A DNA stretch of 64,000 nucleotides from Tumebacillus avium (GCF_002162355.1 NZ_CP021434.1:4518001-4582000), one strand, 5' to 3'; counted from the stretch's first letter, positions 7,947-17,018 are shown. The notes: generated from the sequence alone by a model not told the origin. Made by a program: numbers and translations.

Positions 7947-9284
7947 TTACTTGTTGGACAAGACGCCGCTGGTCAGACGCGCCGGGATCAGGTCGTGCGA
8001 GACTAGGTCGTCGTGGCTCTCGCGCTTGACGACGAGGTCCGCCTGCCCGTTTTGCACAAACACCACCGCCGGACGGGCGATGCGGTTGTAGTTGCTCGCC
8101 ATCGAGTAGCCGTACGCGCCGGTGCAGGAGACGGCTAGGATGTCGTCCGCTTTGACCTGCGGCAATTTCACATCCCAGATCAGCATGTCGCCCGACTCGC
8201 ACGCTTTGCCCGCCACAGAGACAAGCTCGTCACGCTCTTCATTGGCGCGGTTGGCGAGCATCGCTTCATACACCGCCTGGTACAGCGCCGGACGCGGGTT
8301 GTCGGTCATCCCGCCGTTGACGGAGACGTACTTGCGCACGCCCGGGATGTCTTTGGTCGAACCTACCGAGTACAGCGTCGTGCCGGCCGCGCCGACGATC
8401 GAACGGCCCGGTTCAATGACGATCTCCGGATAGGTCAGCTGCAAACGGTCAAATGCGGTTGTCACCGCCGCAGTGATCGCCGCGATGTACGCCTCTGCCG
8501 TCAGCGGCGTGTCTTCTTCCGTGTAGCGGATGCCAAATCCGCCGCCGACGTTCAGCTTGTGCAGGTCGTTTGCGCCAAGTTCACGCACGCACTTCCCAAA
8601 AAACTCCGCGACGATGTCGACCGCAGCCGTGAAGCCGTCCGTTTCAAAAATCTGCGAGCCGATGTGCGAGTGCAGCCCGATCAGGCGCACGCCCGGCGTG
8701 GTCAGCGCTGCCACAACGGCGCGCTTGGCCATGTCGCCTTTCATATCAAAGCCAAACTTCGAATCTTCCTGTCCGGTGGAGATGTACTCATGGGTATGAG
8801 CTTCCACCCCCGGTGCCAGACGCAGCAAAATGTCGGCGATGACGCCTTTTTCGCTGGCCAAAGCGCCGAGCAGTTTCAGTTCGTGGAAGTTGTCGACCAC
8901 AAATTCCCCGATGCCGGCGGTCAACGCCAGTTCGATCTCATCCGGGGTCTTGTTGTTGCCGTGGAAATGGATGCGCTCCGCCGGGAAGCCTGCTTGCAGC
9001 GCCGTGTAGAGTTCCCCGCTCGACACGACATCGAGAGCCAATCCTTCTTCGTCGATGATGCGGCACATCGCCAGCGTGCAGAACGCTTTCGATGCATAGG
9101 CAACTTCGTAGCGCAGACCCGATTTTTCAAACGCCTGCTTATACGCGCGAATCGTCTCGCGCATCATCGCTTCATCGTACACATACAAAGGCGTGCCAAA
9201 CTGTTTGACCAGCTCGGTGGTGTCCACGCCGCCGATCTCCAAATGTCCTTGCTCGTTGATGCGACTCGTCCCGTGCAGATACAT
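7947..9284 (-). CDS. lysA: Diaminopimelate decarboxylase
   Basis: A 445-residue PLP-dependent, fold-type III decarboxylase that makes lysine from meso-diaminopimelate, the last step of the pathway. Visible marks are YASKAFCT with the PLP lysine (near residue 65), the HGNNKT segment, GLHSHIGSQ, NVGGGFGIRY, EPGRSIVG and CESGDM near the C-terminus with the active-site cysteine. Length is normal. A lysine riboswitch with terminator and a sigma-A promoter precede it, and it lies just after the spoVA operon as in B. subtilis. Confidence 0.95.
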   Translation of the reverse strand: MYLHGTSRINEQGHLEIGGVDTTELVKQFGTPLYVYDEAMMRETIRAYKQAFEKSGLRYEVAYASKAFCTLAMCRIIDEEGLALDVVSSGELYTALQAGFPAERIHFHGNNKTPDEIELALTAGIGEFVVDNFHELKLLGALASEKGVIADILLRLAPGVEAHTHEYISTGQEDSKFGFDMKGDMAKRAVVAALTTPGVRLIGLHSHIGSQIFETDGFTAAVDIVAEFFGKCVRELGANDLHKLNVGGGFGIRYTEEDTPLTAEAYIAAITAAVTTAFDRLQLTYPEIVIEPGRSIVGAAGTTLYSVGSTKDIPGVRKYVSVNGGMTDNPRPALYQAVYEAMLANRANEERDELVSVAGKACESGDMLIWDVKLPQVKADDILAVSCTGAYGYSMASNYNRIARPAVVFVQNGQADLVVKRESHDDLVSHDLIPARLTSGVLSNK

Positions 9285-9339
9285 CTCCTGTTAATCTCCT
9301 CTCCAACCTCTCAAACCCGTTTTCTTCCAGCCAGACAAC

Positions 9340-9380
9340 AAAAAAACGGCCGGCGTCAAAGGGAGTGCGCCGACCGTTTT
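9340..9380 (-). terminator. Terminator of the lysine riboswitch
   Basis: The stem 9347-9355 with 9368-9376 (CGGTCGGCG / CGCCGGCCG on the minus strand) is followed by a run of T. It sits between the lysine aptamer and lysA and is the likely off-switch at high lysine. Confidence 0.85.
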
Positions 9381-9432
9381 TGGATTTATCGAAATAGAGC
9401 AGAATGTTCCAAAACCAGATCTGATCCCCTCA

Positions 9433-9626
9433 ACTCATGAAGTAGCGCATCACCAGCAGAACAAAACAGACTCTGTGGTGACAGTCCGACATTTGTTTAA
9501 TGCCGGCCCAGCAGCGAACCCATGGCAGGCTCTCCGCTTCGGCGGTCAGCCTTTCCCTCATTCATCATCAGTGGGCCACCACTTCCGAACCGGTACTCAT
9601 CTTACCCGCGCCTCTACCCCACTCGT
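9433..9626 (-). promoter_or_regulatory. Lysine riboswitch (L box)
   Basis: On the minus strand the conserved L-box elements are present in order: GGGGTAGAGGCGCGGG, AAGATGAGTA, GAGGGAAAGGCTGACC, GCCGAAGCGG, GGCATTAAACAAATGTC and CTGTCACCACAGAGTCTG. The closing P1 helix can form between 9626-9614 and 9445-9433 with several G-U pairs. It lies between a strong promoter (9661-9689) and the lysA terminator, as in other lysine-controlled transcription attenuators. Confidence 0.9.
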
Positions 9627-9660
9627 ACGAATGAGGTGTCGTCGTATTTAATTATATTCG

Positions 9661-9689
9661 ATTATAGCAGTATTGTTCTTTGGTTGCAA
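9661..9689 (-). promoter_or_regulatory. Sigma-A promoter of lysA
   Basis: TTGCAA (9689-9684) and a perfect TATAAT (9666-9661) are spaced by 17 bases on the minus strand, about 35 bases before the start of the lysine aptamer. Confidence 0.8.
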
Positions 9690-9701
9690 GGATAGTTGTC
9701 C

Positions 9702-11207
9702 CTAGTTCGGCTGCCTATCTTTGTCCTTCGGCCGAACGATCGCCGGACGCTGGTTCTTGTATTGCATCGGCGTGCGGACGATGATCTCCCAAAGCGCCTT
9801 AAAGTTCAGCGGGAACAAAGGCCAGAGGTACGGCCGAGAGATCGACTTGGTGCGGGCGAGCAAAATAAACCACAAGGCGACCGCCGCCACCAGCCCGTAC
9901 CAGTCCAGAAACGCCACCGCCAAGATGAAAAACATCCGAGTCAGGCGGTTGGCCATCGACAGTTCATAGCTTGGTGTGGCAAACATCCCGATCGCCGCCA
10001 CCGCCAGATACAAGATTGATTCGGGTGAAAACAGACCGACTTTGACGGCGATGTCGCCGATCAGCACCGCCGCGATCAAGCCCATCGCGGTCGCCAGTGG
10101 TGATGGCGTGTGAATGGCGGCCATCCGCATCATGTCGATCCCGACATCGGCCAGCAGGAACTGCAGGATGATCGGGATCGCCCCGACTTCATCCGGCCCG
10201 AGGAACTCCAAAGGCAGCGGCAGCCATTCGCGGTGGATCAGCGTAAACAGCACCCAGAGCGGAATCAGGAACAAGGATGCCAAAATCCCCAGGAACCGCA
10301 CCCAGCGCACATAGGCGCCAACCGCCGGATTTTCGCGAAACTCTTCGGCATGCTGCACGTGGTGAAAAATTGTCGTCGGCGTGATCATCACGCTTGGCGA
10401 GGTGTCCACATAGATCAGCACATGCCCTTCGAGAATGTGCATCGCCGCAACGTCCGGACGCTCCGTATAGCGGACGATCGGGTAGGGGTTCCAGTTGTTG
10501 CGCTTGGTCAGCCACTCCTCGACCGATTTTTCCGCCATCGGCAGACCGTCGACGTCGATTTGCTGCAAGCGGTTTTTGATCTCGTCGACCAGCGCGTCAT
10601 CCGCCACGTCCTGCAGGTACGCTACGCAGACGTCCGTCTTCGAGCGTTTGCCGATCTTCATCGTCTCCATGCGAAGTCTCGGGTCACGGATTCTCCGCCG
10701 TGTGAGCACCGTGTTTTGCACCAGCGTCTCCACAAATCCGTCACGCGAGCCGCGCACGACCCGCTCCAGCTCCGGCTCGGCCGGCGTGCGGGCCGGATAG
10801 CTGCGCGCGTCGATCAGCAACGCTGTATCGAACCCGTCAACCAAGATCGCCGTCTGGCCGGACAAGATCGCCGTGACAATTTCATTGGTTTTGGTCTGCT
10901 TCTCGACCTGCGTGTGGGCCAGATACGTCCCGGCCAGCTTCTCGATCGTGTCGACCGCCAGTTGCTCGCGCTTTAATTGCGCGAGCAGCCGCAGCACATC
11001 GTCGAGAATCGCGTCTTTCACAAATCCATTGATATACAGCAGGCAAAAATCATGCCCGGCAAACGACATCGGGCGCTTGATCATGTCAAAGCTCTCCCCG
11101 ATGCCAAGCACTGTGTCAAAAAATTTCAGGTTGCTGTCCAGCCGTTTGTCCAGATTTAGATCCTGGTCGGCCGGCGGAATATCCGTTTTCTCAATGATCC
11201 GCGGCAT
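9702..11207 (-). CDS. spoVAF: SpoVAF, spore germination protein of the GerA-A type
   Basis: A roughly 501-residue protein with a long soluble N-terminal half (about 1-290) and a hydrophobic C-terminal half with about five membrane segments, the layout of GerAA/SpoVAF proteins. The GPDEVGAIPIILQFLLADVG stretch is typical. SpoVAF belongs to the spoVA operon and associates with germinant receptors in the spore inner membrane. The ATG at 11207 is preferred because GGAG abuts the upstream GTG at 11219 without spacing. It overlaps the end of spoVAEa by 17 bases, which suggests translational coupling. Confidence 0.88.
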   Translation of the reverse strand: MPRIIEKTDIPPADQDLNLDKRLDSNLKFFDTVLGIGESFDMIKRPMSFAGHDFCLLYINGFVKDAILDDVLRLLAQLKREQLAVDTIEKLAGTYLAHTQVEKQTKTNEIVTAILSGQTAILVDGFDTALLIDARSYPARTPAEPELERVVRGSRDGFVETLVQNTVLTRRRIRDPRLRMETMKIGKRSKTDVCVAYLQDVADDALVDEIKNRLQQIDVDGLPMAEKSVEEWLTKRNNWNPYPIVRYTERPDVAAMHILEGHVLIYVDTSPSVMITPTTIFHHVQHAEEFRENPAVGAYVRWVRFLGILASLFLIPLWVLFTLIHREWLPLPLEFLGPDEVGAIPIILQFLLADVGIDMMRMAAIHTPSPLATAMGLIAAVLIGDIAVKVGLFSPESILYLAVAAIGMFATPSYELSMANRLTRMFFILAVAFLDWYGLVAAVALWFILLARTKSISRPYLWPLFPLNFKALWEIIVRTPMQYKNQRPAIVRPKDKDRQPN

Positions 11208-11772
11208 GGTCAAATCCACTCCGTTTCAGAATTTCTAGGATCGCAGCTTTGGTGATCGGCGCGCCTTTGGCAAAATGGTCTCTGCCCTGCATCTTGCCGA
11301 TGTCGCCGACGCCAACGATCATCGGCACATCGACGTCTGACAGCACGTCGACCGTGTCGCCGTAGAGCACCATGTCGCCGCTGTGCGCAGGCAGGCCGTC
11401 TTTGTCGACCGCGTCTTCGATCATCCGGCAGTTCTGGTCGATCGAAAAGTCGACATGCACCCCGTCGACCATCGGCGTGTTCGAAGCGACGGCGATCGCC
11501 CCCAGCACTTCGATGTTCGGGTGGTTGCTGACATATTCCAGCGCCCGTTCGCCATAGCCGTAGTCGCCGCTGCCGTTATCATCAAACATCACGAGCACCG
11601 GATCATGTTTGGCATGTTCGATCAGCCGCACCAACTGCTGACCGTTCAGCGGGCTCGGGTTGCCGGATGAACGGGAGATGACGCGGCATCCCACTTCAGC
11701 CGCCACTTTTTCGACCGCTTTTCTTGCGACCTGATCTCCATCTGTGATCAAAATGACTTTGCGCTTCCCCAT
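11191..11772 (-). CDS. spoVAEA: SpoVAEa, stage V sporulation protein AE (soluble)
   Basis: A 193-residue soluble protein starting GKRKVILITDGDQVARKAVE, the recognisable N-terminus of SpoVAEa. Other family marks are SSGNPSPLNG, VMFDDNGSGDYGYGERALE and the closing segment GAPITKAAILEIL. It is encoded between spoVAEb and spoVAF in the expected order. Its biochemical role is unclear, but it is part of the operon for dipicolinic acid uptake into the forespore and release in germination. Confidence 0.92.
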   Translation of the reverse strand: MGKRKVILITDGDQVARKAVEKVAAEVGCRVISRSSGNPSPLNGQQLVRLIEHAKHDPVLVMFDDNGSGDYGYGERALEYVSNHPNIEVLGAIAVASNTPMVDGVHVDFSIDQNCRMIEDAVDKDGLPAHSGDMVLYGDTVDVLSDVDVPMIVGVGDIGKMQGRDHFAKGAPITKAAILEILKRSGFDHAADH

Positions 11773-11810
11773 TGATCCGTCACCCCTTCGGTCAGATTGT
11801 CAGAACGGTA

Positions 11811-12173
11811 TTATCCCTTCGGCCGGAACAGCAGCGCCGCGAAAAAGGAAAACACGATCGCGGCGGAAATGCCGGCCGATGTCACTTCGAAGATCCCGGT
11901 GATAATGCCGACGATCCCGTTTTTTTCCGCTTCGGCCATCGCCCCGTGCACCAGCGCGTTGCCAAATGACGTGATCGGAATCGAAGCCCCGGCCCCGGCG
12001 AATTTGATCAAGGGCTCGTACAAGCCCAGCCCGTCGAGGATCGCCCCAAACACCACCAGTAAGGTCATCACGTGCGCCGGTGTCAGATTGGTCAAATCCA
12101 TCATCAACTGGCCGATCACACAGATCAGGCCGCCTACAACAAACGCCCACACAAATGTCATATCGATCTCCAT
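11811..12173 (-). CDS. spoVAEB: SpoVAEb, stage V sporulation membrane protein
   Basis: A 120-residue membrane protein with about four hydrophobic segments and the motif [20 protein letters not shown], closely matching the corresponding stretch in SpoVAC (AGAGSAVPVTGFANAMSAAA). SpoVAC and SpoVAEb are related membrane subunits of the dipicolinate channel. The start lies just after the spoVAD stop, and the ribosome-binding site is inside the spoVAD end. Confidence 0.92.
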   Translation of the reverse strand: MEIDMTFVWAFVVGGLICVIGQLMMDLTNLTPAHVMTLLVVFGAILDGLGLYEPLIKFAGAGASIPITSFGNALVHGAMAEAEKNGIVGIITGIFEVTSAGISAAIVFSFFAALLFRPKG

Positions 12174-12174
12174 G

Positions 12175-13194
12175 CTAGACCCACTCTCCCCTTTCGATGA
12201 CCACCGCGTGCGCCACGCAAGGGATCGATTCCCCCTGCTGTGTGGAGAGTGGAGAGAGCAGCGCCCCGGTGGCGCAGACGAGGATGCGGTTCAATTCCCC
12301 GCGCTCCATGCGCTTGAGCAGATGACCGTAGGTGACGACCGCGCAGCAAGCGCAGCCGGACCCGCCGGCAAAGACTTCCGCCTGATCCGGATCGAAGATC
12401 AGGATGCCGCAGTCTTTAAATTTGTCGCCAAGAAACAGGCCTTCTTCTTTCTCGAACAGCTCTTCGGCGATCTTGTGCCCGACCCGTGCCAGGTCGCCGG
12501 TGACGATCAGGTCGTAATCGTCCGGCGTGCGTCCGGTGTCTTTAAAATGCCGCGCGATCGTATCGACCGCAGCAGGCGCCATCGCCGGCCCCATCTCAAA
12601 CGGCGACTTGACCCCGAGATCGACCACCTTGCCGATCGTCGCATGGGTAATGCGCGGTCCGTTGCCTTCACGCCCGACGATCGCCGCCCCCGAACCGGTC
12701 ACCGTGCACTGCGCGGTCGGCGGCTTCTGCCCGCCGTATTCGGTCGGGTAGCGGAACTGCCGCTCCGCCGTCGAGTTGTGTGAAGCGGTCGCCGCCAGCG
12801 CATAGGTGGCATACCCTCCGTCCACCGTCATCGCCGCCAGCGCCAGCGACTCCATCGAGGTCGAGCAGGCGCCAAACAGTCCGAGAAACGGTGTGCCCAG
12901 CGTCCGCGCTCCGAAGTTGGCCGTCACGATCTGATTGAGCAGGTCGCCCGCGTACAGCACGTCGATCTGCTCCGCTTGCAAGTTCGCTTTTTTCATTGCC
13001 GTCTCGCAGGCTTCTTCAAACAGGCGGCGCTCCGCTTTTTCCCAAGACTCCTGCCCGACGTACGCATCCGGATGCACCGCATCAAACTCCTGGCCCAGCG
13101 GCCCTTCCCCTTCTTTGGGACCCGCCACCGCGCCGCTTGCGACCAGCACCGGCTTTGACTTGAACTCCCACGTCTGCTTCCCGATCAACCCCAT
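12175..13194 (-). CDS. spoVAD: SpoVAD, dipicolinic acid-binding protein
   Basis: A 339-residue protein with a thiolase/KAS-III-like fold. It contains [35 protein letters not shown] around the position of a thiolase cysteine, and [19 protein letters not shown] sequence near residue 290. SpoVAD binds dipicolinic acid and peripherally associates with the SpoVA channel. It lies between spoVAC and spoVAEb in the conserved order and is read from an ATG with a GGGAGG site. Confidence 0.94.
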   Translation of the reverse strand: MGLIGKQTWEFKSKPVLVASGAVAGPKEGEGPLGQEFDAVHPDAYVGQESWEKAERRLFEEACETAMKKANLQAEQIDVLYAGDLLNQIVTANFGARTLGTPFLGLFGACSTSMESLALAAMTVDGGYATYALAATASHNSTAERQFRYPTEYGGQKPPTAQCTVTGSGAAIVGREGNGPRITHATIGKVVDLGVKSPFEMGPAMAPAAVDTIARHFKDTGRTPDDYDLIVTGDLARVGHKIAEELFEKEEGLFLGDKFKDCGILIFDPDQAEVFAGGSGCACCAVVTYGHLLKRMERGELNRILVCATGALLSPLSTQQGESIPCVAHAVVIERGEWV

Positions 13195-13225
13195 CGCTCC
13201 TGTCCACCTCCCGGATTCAGTCTGA

Positions 13226-13684
13226 TTACATCACCATTTTGAAGATCTGCTTGATCAGCGCGACAACAAACGCGGCCACCGTGCCAAACACGATCACCGG
13301 CCCGGCGACTTTAAACATCTGGCCGCCTACGCCAAGCACGAAGCCTTCGCTGCGGTGTTCGATCGCAGCCGCCGACATCGCATTGGCAAAACCGGTGACC
13401 GGCACAGCCGAACCTGCTCCGGCCCACTGCCCGATGCGGTCGTAGACGCCCAGTCCGGTGAGCAGCACAGCGATGAACACCATCACCGCCACCGTCGGGT
13501 TGCCCGCCGTCTTTTGGTCAAAATCAAAATAGGTCATGAAAAAATTCTGCACAAACTGCCCGAGCAAACAGATCGCTCCGCCGACGAGAAATGCCCGGAT
13601 TGTGTTCGCGAACACAGGACGTTTCGGCACATGCTTCTGGGTCAGCTTTTTATAATCTGCCTTCGCCTTGGGTCCCTGCTTCAT
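13226..13684 (-). CDS. spoVAC: SpoVAC, dipicolinic acid channel membrane protein
   Basis: A 152-residue membrane protein with a basic cytoplasmic N-terminus (MKQGPKAKADYKKL) and about four membrane spans. The motif GAGSAVPVTGFANAMSAAAIEH is the SpoVAC signature. In B. subtilis SpoVAC behaves as a mechanosensitive dipicolinate channel. The ATG at 13684 has GGGAGG eight bases upstream; longer frames upstream run through the preceding terminator and are not credible. This is the first gene of the spoVA operon here, because spoVAA and spoVAB homologues are not present. Confidence 0.92.
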   Translation of the reverse strand: MKQGPKAKADYKKLTQKHVPKRPVFANTIRAFLVGGAICLLGQFVQNFFMTYFDFDQKTAGNPTVAVMVFIAVLLTGLGVYDRIGQWAGAGSAVPVTGFANAMSAAAIEHRSEGFVLGVGGQMFKVAGPVIVFGTVAAFVVALIKQIFKMVM

Positions 13685-13757
13685 GGCGCATGCCTCCCTT
13701 GTCACTTGCACACCTGTCGTAATCCTATCTTTCCAAGGCAAAGGCTGTGCTATGAAA

Positions 13758-13792
13758 GAAAAAAGCAGGCACCTTTTGGAAAAGGTGCCTGC
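13758..13792 (-). terminator. Terminator after the 48-residue membrane peptide gene
   Basis: A perfect 13-bp stem (13765-13777 with 13780-13792) is followed by six T residues on the minus strand. It separates the spoIIA-sigF transcript unit from spoVAC. Confidence 0.88.
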
Positions 13793-13796
13793 TTGC

Positions 13797-13943
13797 TTAC
13801 ACTCGTTTGGCGTTTGTGATCCGGTCATATTTGACGGCTGTTTGTTCCCACCAGACATATCCTCCCGCGCTGACGGCGAGAAGAGCCAGCAGAACCGCTA
13901 CCCAGACCACTCGGCGCTTTGTCGTTGTACCTCTCTCCTCCAT
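13797..13943 (-). CDS. Small single-span membrane peptide, 48 residues, between sigF and spoVA
   Basis: The frame starts MEERGTTTKRRVVWVAVL, has one hydrophobic segment (about residues 12-30), and ends in a short polar tail (QTAVKYDRITNAKRV). The basic TKRR before the segment suggests an N-in orientation with an outward-facing C-terminus. GAGGTGATGGTGG precedes the ATG. It is 54 bases after sigF in the same direction and ends directly at a strong terminator, so it is likely the last gene of the spoIIA operon. I do not recognise a family; it occupies the place where B. subtilis has spoVAA. Confidence 0.65.
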   Translation of the reverse strand: MEERGTTTKRRVVWVAVLLALLAVSAGGYVWWEQTAVKYDRITNAKRV

Positions 13944-13997
13944 CCACCATCACCTCGCATACGCTTCTTTCGGTAGTATGGAGCAGAATGGGAGAAC

Positions 13998-14747
13998 TTA
14001 ACCGAGCTGGTCGCGAATTATCTGTAAAATCTTCTTTTCAAGGCGCGAGACCTGCACTTGCGAGATGCCGAGCACTTCGGCGACTTCCGCTTGTGTTTTG
14101 TCCCGGAAGAACCTCATAAAGACGATCAAACGCTCCCGTTCGGGCAACCGGGACAGCGCGTCATGCAGCGCCAGTTTGTCGAACCACTTGTTTTGCGTCT
14201 CGTCGGAGATCTGATCCATCAGGTAGATCGGATCGCCGTCATTTTCAAAGACGGTCTCGTGGATCGAAGCCGGCTGGCGCATCGATTCCAGCGCAAACAC
14301 CACTTCGGTCGGTTCCATGCCCATCGCCTGCGCGACTTCGTTGATATGCGGCTGCCGGCCCAGCTTTTTGGCCAGCTCGTCGCGGGTGCGGCGCACTTGC
14401 CGTGCCGTTTCCTTCAGCGAGCGGGAAACTTTCACCGTCGAGTCGTCGCGCAGGAAGCGCTGGATCTCGCCGATGATCATCGGCACCGCATAGGTGGAGA
14501 ATCGCACATCGTAGGAGAGATCGAACTTGTCGATCGCTTTCATCAGCCCGATGCAGCCGATCTGAAAGAGATCGTCCGCTTCATAGCCGCGGTTGAGAAA
14601 GCGCTGGACCACCGACCAGACCAGCCGCTGGTTGGAGACGATCAGCGACTCGCGGGCACTGTCATCGCCGGCTTGGGAGGACGCGATCAGGCCTTTGACC
14701 TGTTCGTCCGAATACTTTTGATGCGGGGCAGTTTTTTCAATTGCCAT
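13998..14747 (-). CDS. sigF: RNA polymerase sporulation sigma factor SigF
   Basis: A 249-residue sigma-70 family factor, the first forespore-specific sigma. Region 2 is seen as LIVSNQRLVWSVVQRFLNRG and DLFQIGCIGLMKAIDKFD, region 2.4 as RFSTYAVPMIIGEIQRFLRD, region 3 around residues 105-165, and region 4 as LGISQVQVSRLEKKILQ. It lies 11 bases after spoIIAB in the classical spoIIAA-spoIIAB-sigF operon and is controlled by that anti-sigma/anti-anti-sigma pair. Confidence 0.96.
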   Translation of the reverse strand: MAIEKTAPHQKYSDEQVKGLIASSQAGDDSARESLIVSNQRLVWSVVQRFLNRGYEADDLFQIGCIGLMKAIDKFDLSYDVRFSTYAVPMIIGEIQRFLRDDSTVKVSRSLKETARQVRRTRDELAKKLGRQPHINEVAQAMGMEPTEVVFALESMRQPASIHETVFENDGDPIYLMDQISDETQNKWFDKLALHDALSRLPERERLIVFMRFFRDKTQAEVAEVLGISQVQVSRLEKKILQIIRDQLG

Positions 14748-14758
14748 CCTGCATCCCC

Positions 14759-15196
14759 CTAGTGGTTCGCAACAGAGTGGCTATTCAGACGTTTGACCAG
14801 CCGAACACGGGTGCCCACTCCGGGTCTGCTCGTCACTTCAATCGCATCCATAAAGTTCTCCATGATCGTAAAGCCCATGCCGGAGCGCTCCAGTTCCGGC
14901 TTGGAGGTGAACAGCGGCTGGCGCGCTTCTTCCACGTCTTCGATGCCGCGGCCGTTGTCTTCGATCACCAGTTCGATCGTGCCGTCGACGATGGCGCAAG
15001 TGATCAGCACCTGGCCGTCCTGCTCTTCATACCCGTGGATGATCGCATTGGTCACCGCTTCCGAGACAACCGTTTTGATCTCCGTCAATTCCTCAAGCGT
15101 CGGGTCGAGCTGCGAGATAAACGCGGCGACCGAGACGCGGGCAAACGATTCATTTTGCGAGCGCGAGGCGAATTTCAGCTCCATGAAATTATCCAT
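14759..15196 (-). CDS. spoIIAB: SpoIIAB, anti-sigma F factor and serine kinase
   Basis: A 145-residue GHKL-type ATPase that binds and inhibits sigma-F and phosphorylates SpoIIAA. The N box [14 protein letters not shown] and the G1 box [18 protein letters not shown] are visible, with [13 protein letters not shown] as the G2 box. The ATG at 15196 abuts the spoIIAA stop, with GGGGTGG as the ribosome-binding site. It is the middle gene of the operon. Confidence 0.96.
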   Translation of the reverse strand: MDNFMELKFASRSQNESFARVSVAAFISQLDPTLEELTEIKTVVSEAVTNAIIHGYEEQDGQVLITCAIVDGTIELVIEDNGRGIEDVEEARQPLFTSKPELERSGMGFTIMENFMDAIEVTSRPGVGTRVRLVKRLNSHSVANH

Positions 15197-15544
15197 TTAC
15201 GCCACCCCCGTCTCAGCAAGTGCCTGCGTTTCGCTCGGGTAGATCCGCAAAATCTTCAGCATCCCCGAAAGTTCGAACAACTTTTTCAACTGATCGTTCA
15301 CCGAGCAGAGCGCCATGCGCCCGCCCGCTTGTGTCACGCGCTTGTAACGGCCGAGGATCACACCGAGGCCGGAAGAGTCCATAAAGCTCAAGTCTTCTAA
15401 ATTCAACACGAGGTGCTCGGTCAAGCCGCGGTCCAATTCCGCTTCTACCTGGTTGCGCACCATTTCCGCTGTATGATGGTCAAGTTCACCCGAGAGCCTC
15501 ACAATCAGCGTATCGCCGCGAACGTCTGTGGAGATTTGCAACAT
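15197..15544 (-). CDS. spoIIAA: SpoIIAA, anti-anti-sigma factor
   Basis: A 115-residue STAS-domain protein that binds SpoIIAB and frees sigma-F in its unphosphorylated state. The phosphorylated serine is in LEDLSFMDSSGLGVILGR (near residue 58). The ATG at 15544 follows AAGGAGG with good spacing; upstream in-frame codons would read into the promoter. A sigma-H-type promoter lies 45-75 bases upstream. Confidence 0.95.
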   Translation of the reverse strand: MLQISTDVRGDTLIVRLSGELDHHTAEMVRNQVEAELDRGLTEHLVLNLEDLSFMDSSGLGVILGRYKRVTQAGGRMALCSVNDQLKKLFELSGMLKILRIYPSETQALAETGVA

Positions 15545-15588
15545 TGTCGTCCTGCCTCCTTGAGGAAAAAATTGCTGTCTTGTCCCCC

Positions 15589-15618
15589 TATTTCTACTGT
15601 GAAGAAAAGGATTCCTGC
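15589..15618 (-). promoter_or_regulatory. Sigma-H-type promoter of the spoIIA operon
   Basis: On the minus strand GCAGGAATC (15618-15610) matches the sigma-H -35 pattern RnAGGAwWW, and GTAGAAATA (15597-15589) is close to the -10 pattern RnnGAATww, with a 12-base spacer. The spoIIA operon of B. subtilis is sigma-H dependent, so position and sequence agree. Confidence 0.65.
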
Positions 15619-15680
15619 CCCTCGACAAAACGTCTGTTCAATCCCGAAAAGCCGTCAAAATTCGCAAGACGATCGAGCAC

Positions 15681-17018
15681 TTACAAGCGTCTCGCCGCCT
15701 GTTGCACCGGGTCCCAGACCGCATTATGCGGCGGTGCATAGGCCAGATCGAGGTCGAGCAGATCATCTGCTGTCATCCCGTTCCACAAGGCGGTTGCCAG
15801 CACGTCGATGCGCTTGTCTGCCCCCGCGCGTCCCACCGCCTGCGCGCCAAGCAGCAAGCCGTCACTTTCGCGCACAATCAGCTTGACGTGCAAGGGCAGA
15901 GCGTCAGGATAATACCCGGCATGATGCAGCGTTTTTAACGTCACCGTCTTGTGCGGAATCTTCTCCTGCACGGCTTCCGCTGCTGACAGTCCGGTGCGGG
16001 CGGCGGTCAGATCAAACACTTTTAAGATCGCCGTGCCGAGCACCCCTTGGAACTCGCCAACGCCTGCTGCCATCTGCTTGCCCGCGATGCGGCCCATCTT
16101 GTTGGCATGGGTGCCAAGCGGGATGTAGTCGTCGCGTTTTTTCACGCGGTGATACTGAGTCGCCGCGTCCCCCGCTGCCCAGATGTTCGGGTGGCTGGTC
16201 TCCATTTTCGAGTTGACGTGGATCGCATCACGCACCGAAAGCGTCAGTCCGGCCGCTTTGGCCAGCTCAGAGTTGGGGACGATGCCGACGGCGACCAGCA
16301 CGAGGTCGGCCGGATACGATGCCGTTTTCGTCTGCACGGCGGTCACCCGTCCGTCTGCGCCGGTTATTCCGGCGATCTCTTCCTCCAGATTGACGGTGAC
16401 GCCCTTTTGCTGCATCTCTTCGCTCAAGAGGTCGGCCAGCTCTTTGTCCCACGGTCCGGCGACCTGATTGCCGCGATTGATGACGCGCACTGTTTTGCCT
16501 AAAGCATGGAAAGCTTCTGCCATTTCCAAACCGATGTAGCCGCCGCCGATGACGACCGCCTGCTGCACGCTGTTTTGTTGCGCATACGCGATGATGCGCT
16601 CGGCGTCGGCCAGCGTTTTTAGCGCAAAGACGCCTTCCAGTTGCGCGCCGTCCCAGTCGGGCAGCACAGCGCGGCCGCCGGTGGCGATCAGCAGTTTGTC
16701 ATAGGGGTGCTCCGTCTCCGTTCCTTGCTGCAAGTCGCGGACGGTCACCGTCTGCCCCTTGGGGTCGATCGCCACCGCTTCGTGGAGGATCGTTGCGTTC
16801 ATGTTGTATTTTTCTTGAAACGCCTCGCGCGTGCGTGCAATCAGCTTTTCAGCCGACGGGATGTAGCCGCCAATATAATACGGCAGCCCGCACTGGGCAT
16901 AGGAGTACGTTGTTCCTTTTTCAAATATGGTGATGCCGGCATTCGGATGAGTCCGCCTGATCTGCATGGCGGCGCTCATTCCGGCGGCATCTCCGCCGAT
17001 CACGACAAAACGGTCCAT
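15681..17018 (-). CDS. CoA-disulfide reductase-like FAD/NAD(P) oxidoreductase
   Basis: A 445-residue flavoprotein of the class-I pyridine nucleotide-disulfide family. It has an FAD-binding start (FVVIGGDAAGMSAAMQIRR), a single redox cysteine in YAQCGLPYYIGG (near residue 43), an NAD(P)-binding VIGGGYIGLEMAEAF (near 155), IWAAGDAAT for FAD, and the C-terminal dimerisation domain. The single-cysteine motif points to CoA-disulfide reductase or a close relative such as NADH oxidase or polysulfide reductase. The ATG at 17018 has GGGAG ten bases upstream; a longer start at 17066 is possible. Confidence 0.8.
   Translation of the reverse strand: MDRFVVIGGDAAGMSAAMQIRRTHPNAGITIFEKGTTYSYAQCGLPYYIGGYIPSAEKLIARTREAFQEKYNMNATILHEAVAIDPKGQTVTVRDLQQGTETEHPYDKLLIATGGRAVLPDWDGAQLEGVFALKTLADAERIIAYAQQNSVQQAVVIGGGYIGLEMAEAFHALGKTVRVINRGNQVAGPWDKELADLLSEEMQQKGVTVNLEEEIAGITGADGRVTAVQTKTASYPADLVLVAVGIVPNSELAKAAGLTLSVRDAIHVNSKMETSHPNIWAAGDAATQYHRVKKRDDYIPLGTHANKMGRIAGKQMAAGVGEFQGVLGTAILKVFDLTAARTGLSAAEAVQEKIPHKTVTLKTLHHAGYYPDALPLHVKLIVRESDGLLLGAQAVGRAGADKRIDVLATALWNGMTADDLLDLDLAYAPPHNAVWDPVQQAARRL

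Noticed and set aside
13226..13858. Longer start for SpoVAC at 13858
   Set aside because: The extension would run through a strong terminator hairpin and the small membrane peptide gene. The ATG at 13684 has a good ribosome-binding site and gives the normal protein.
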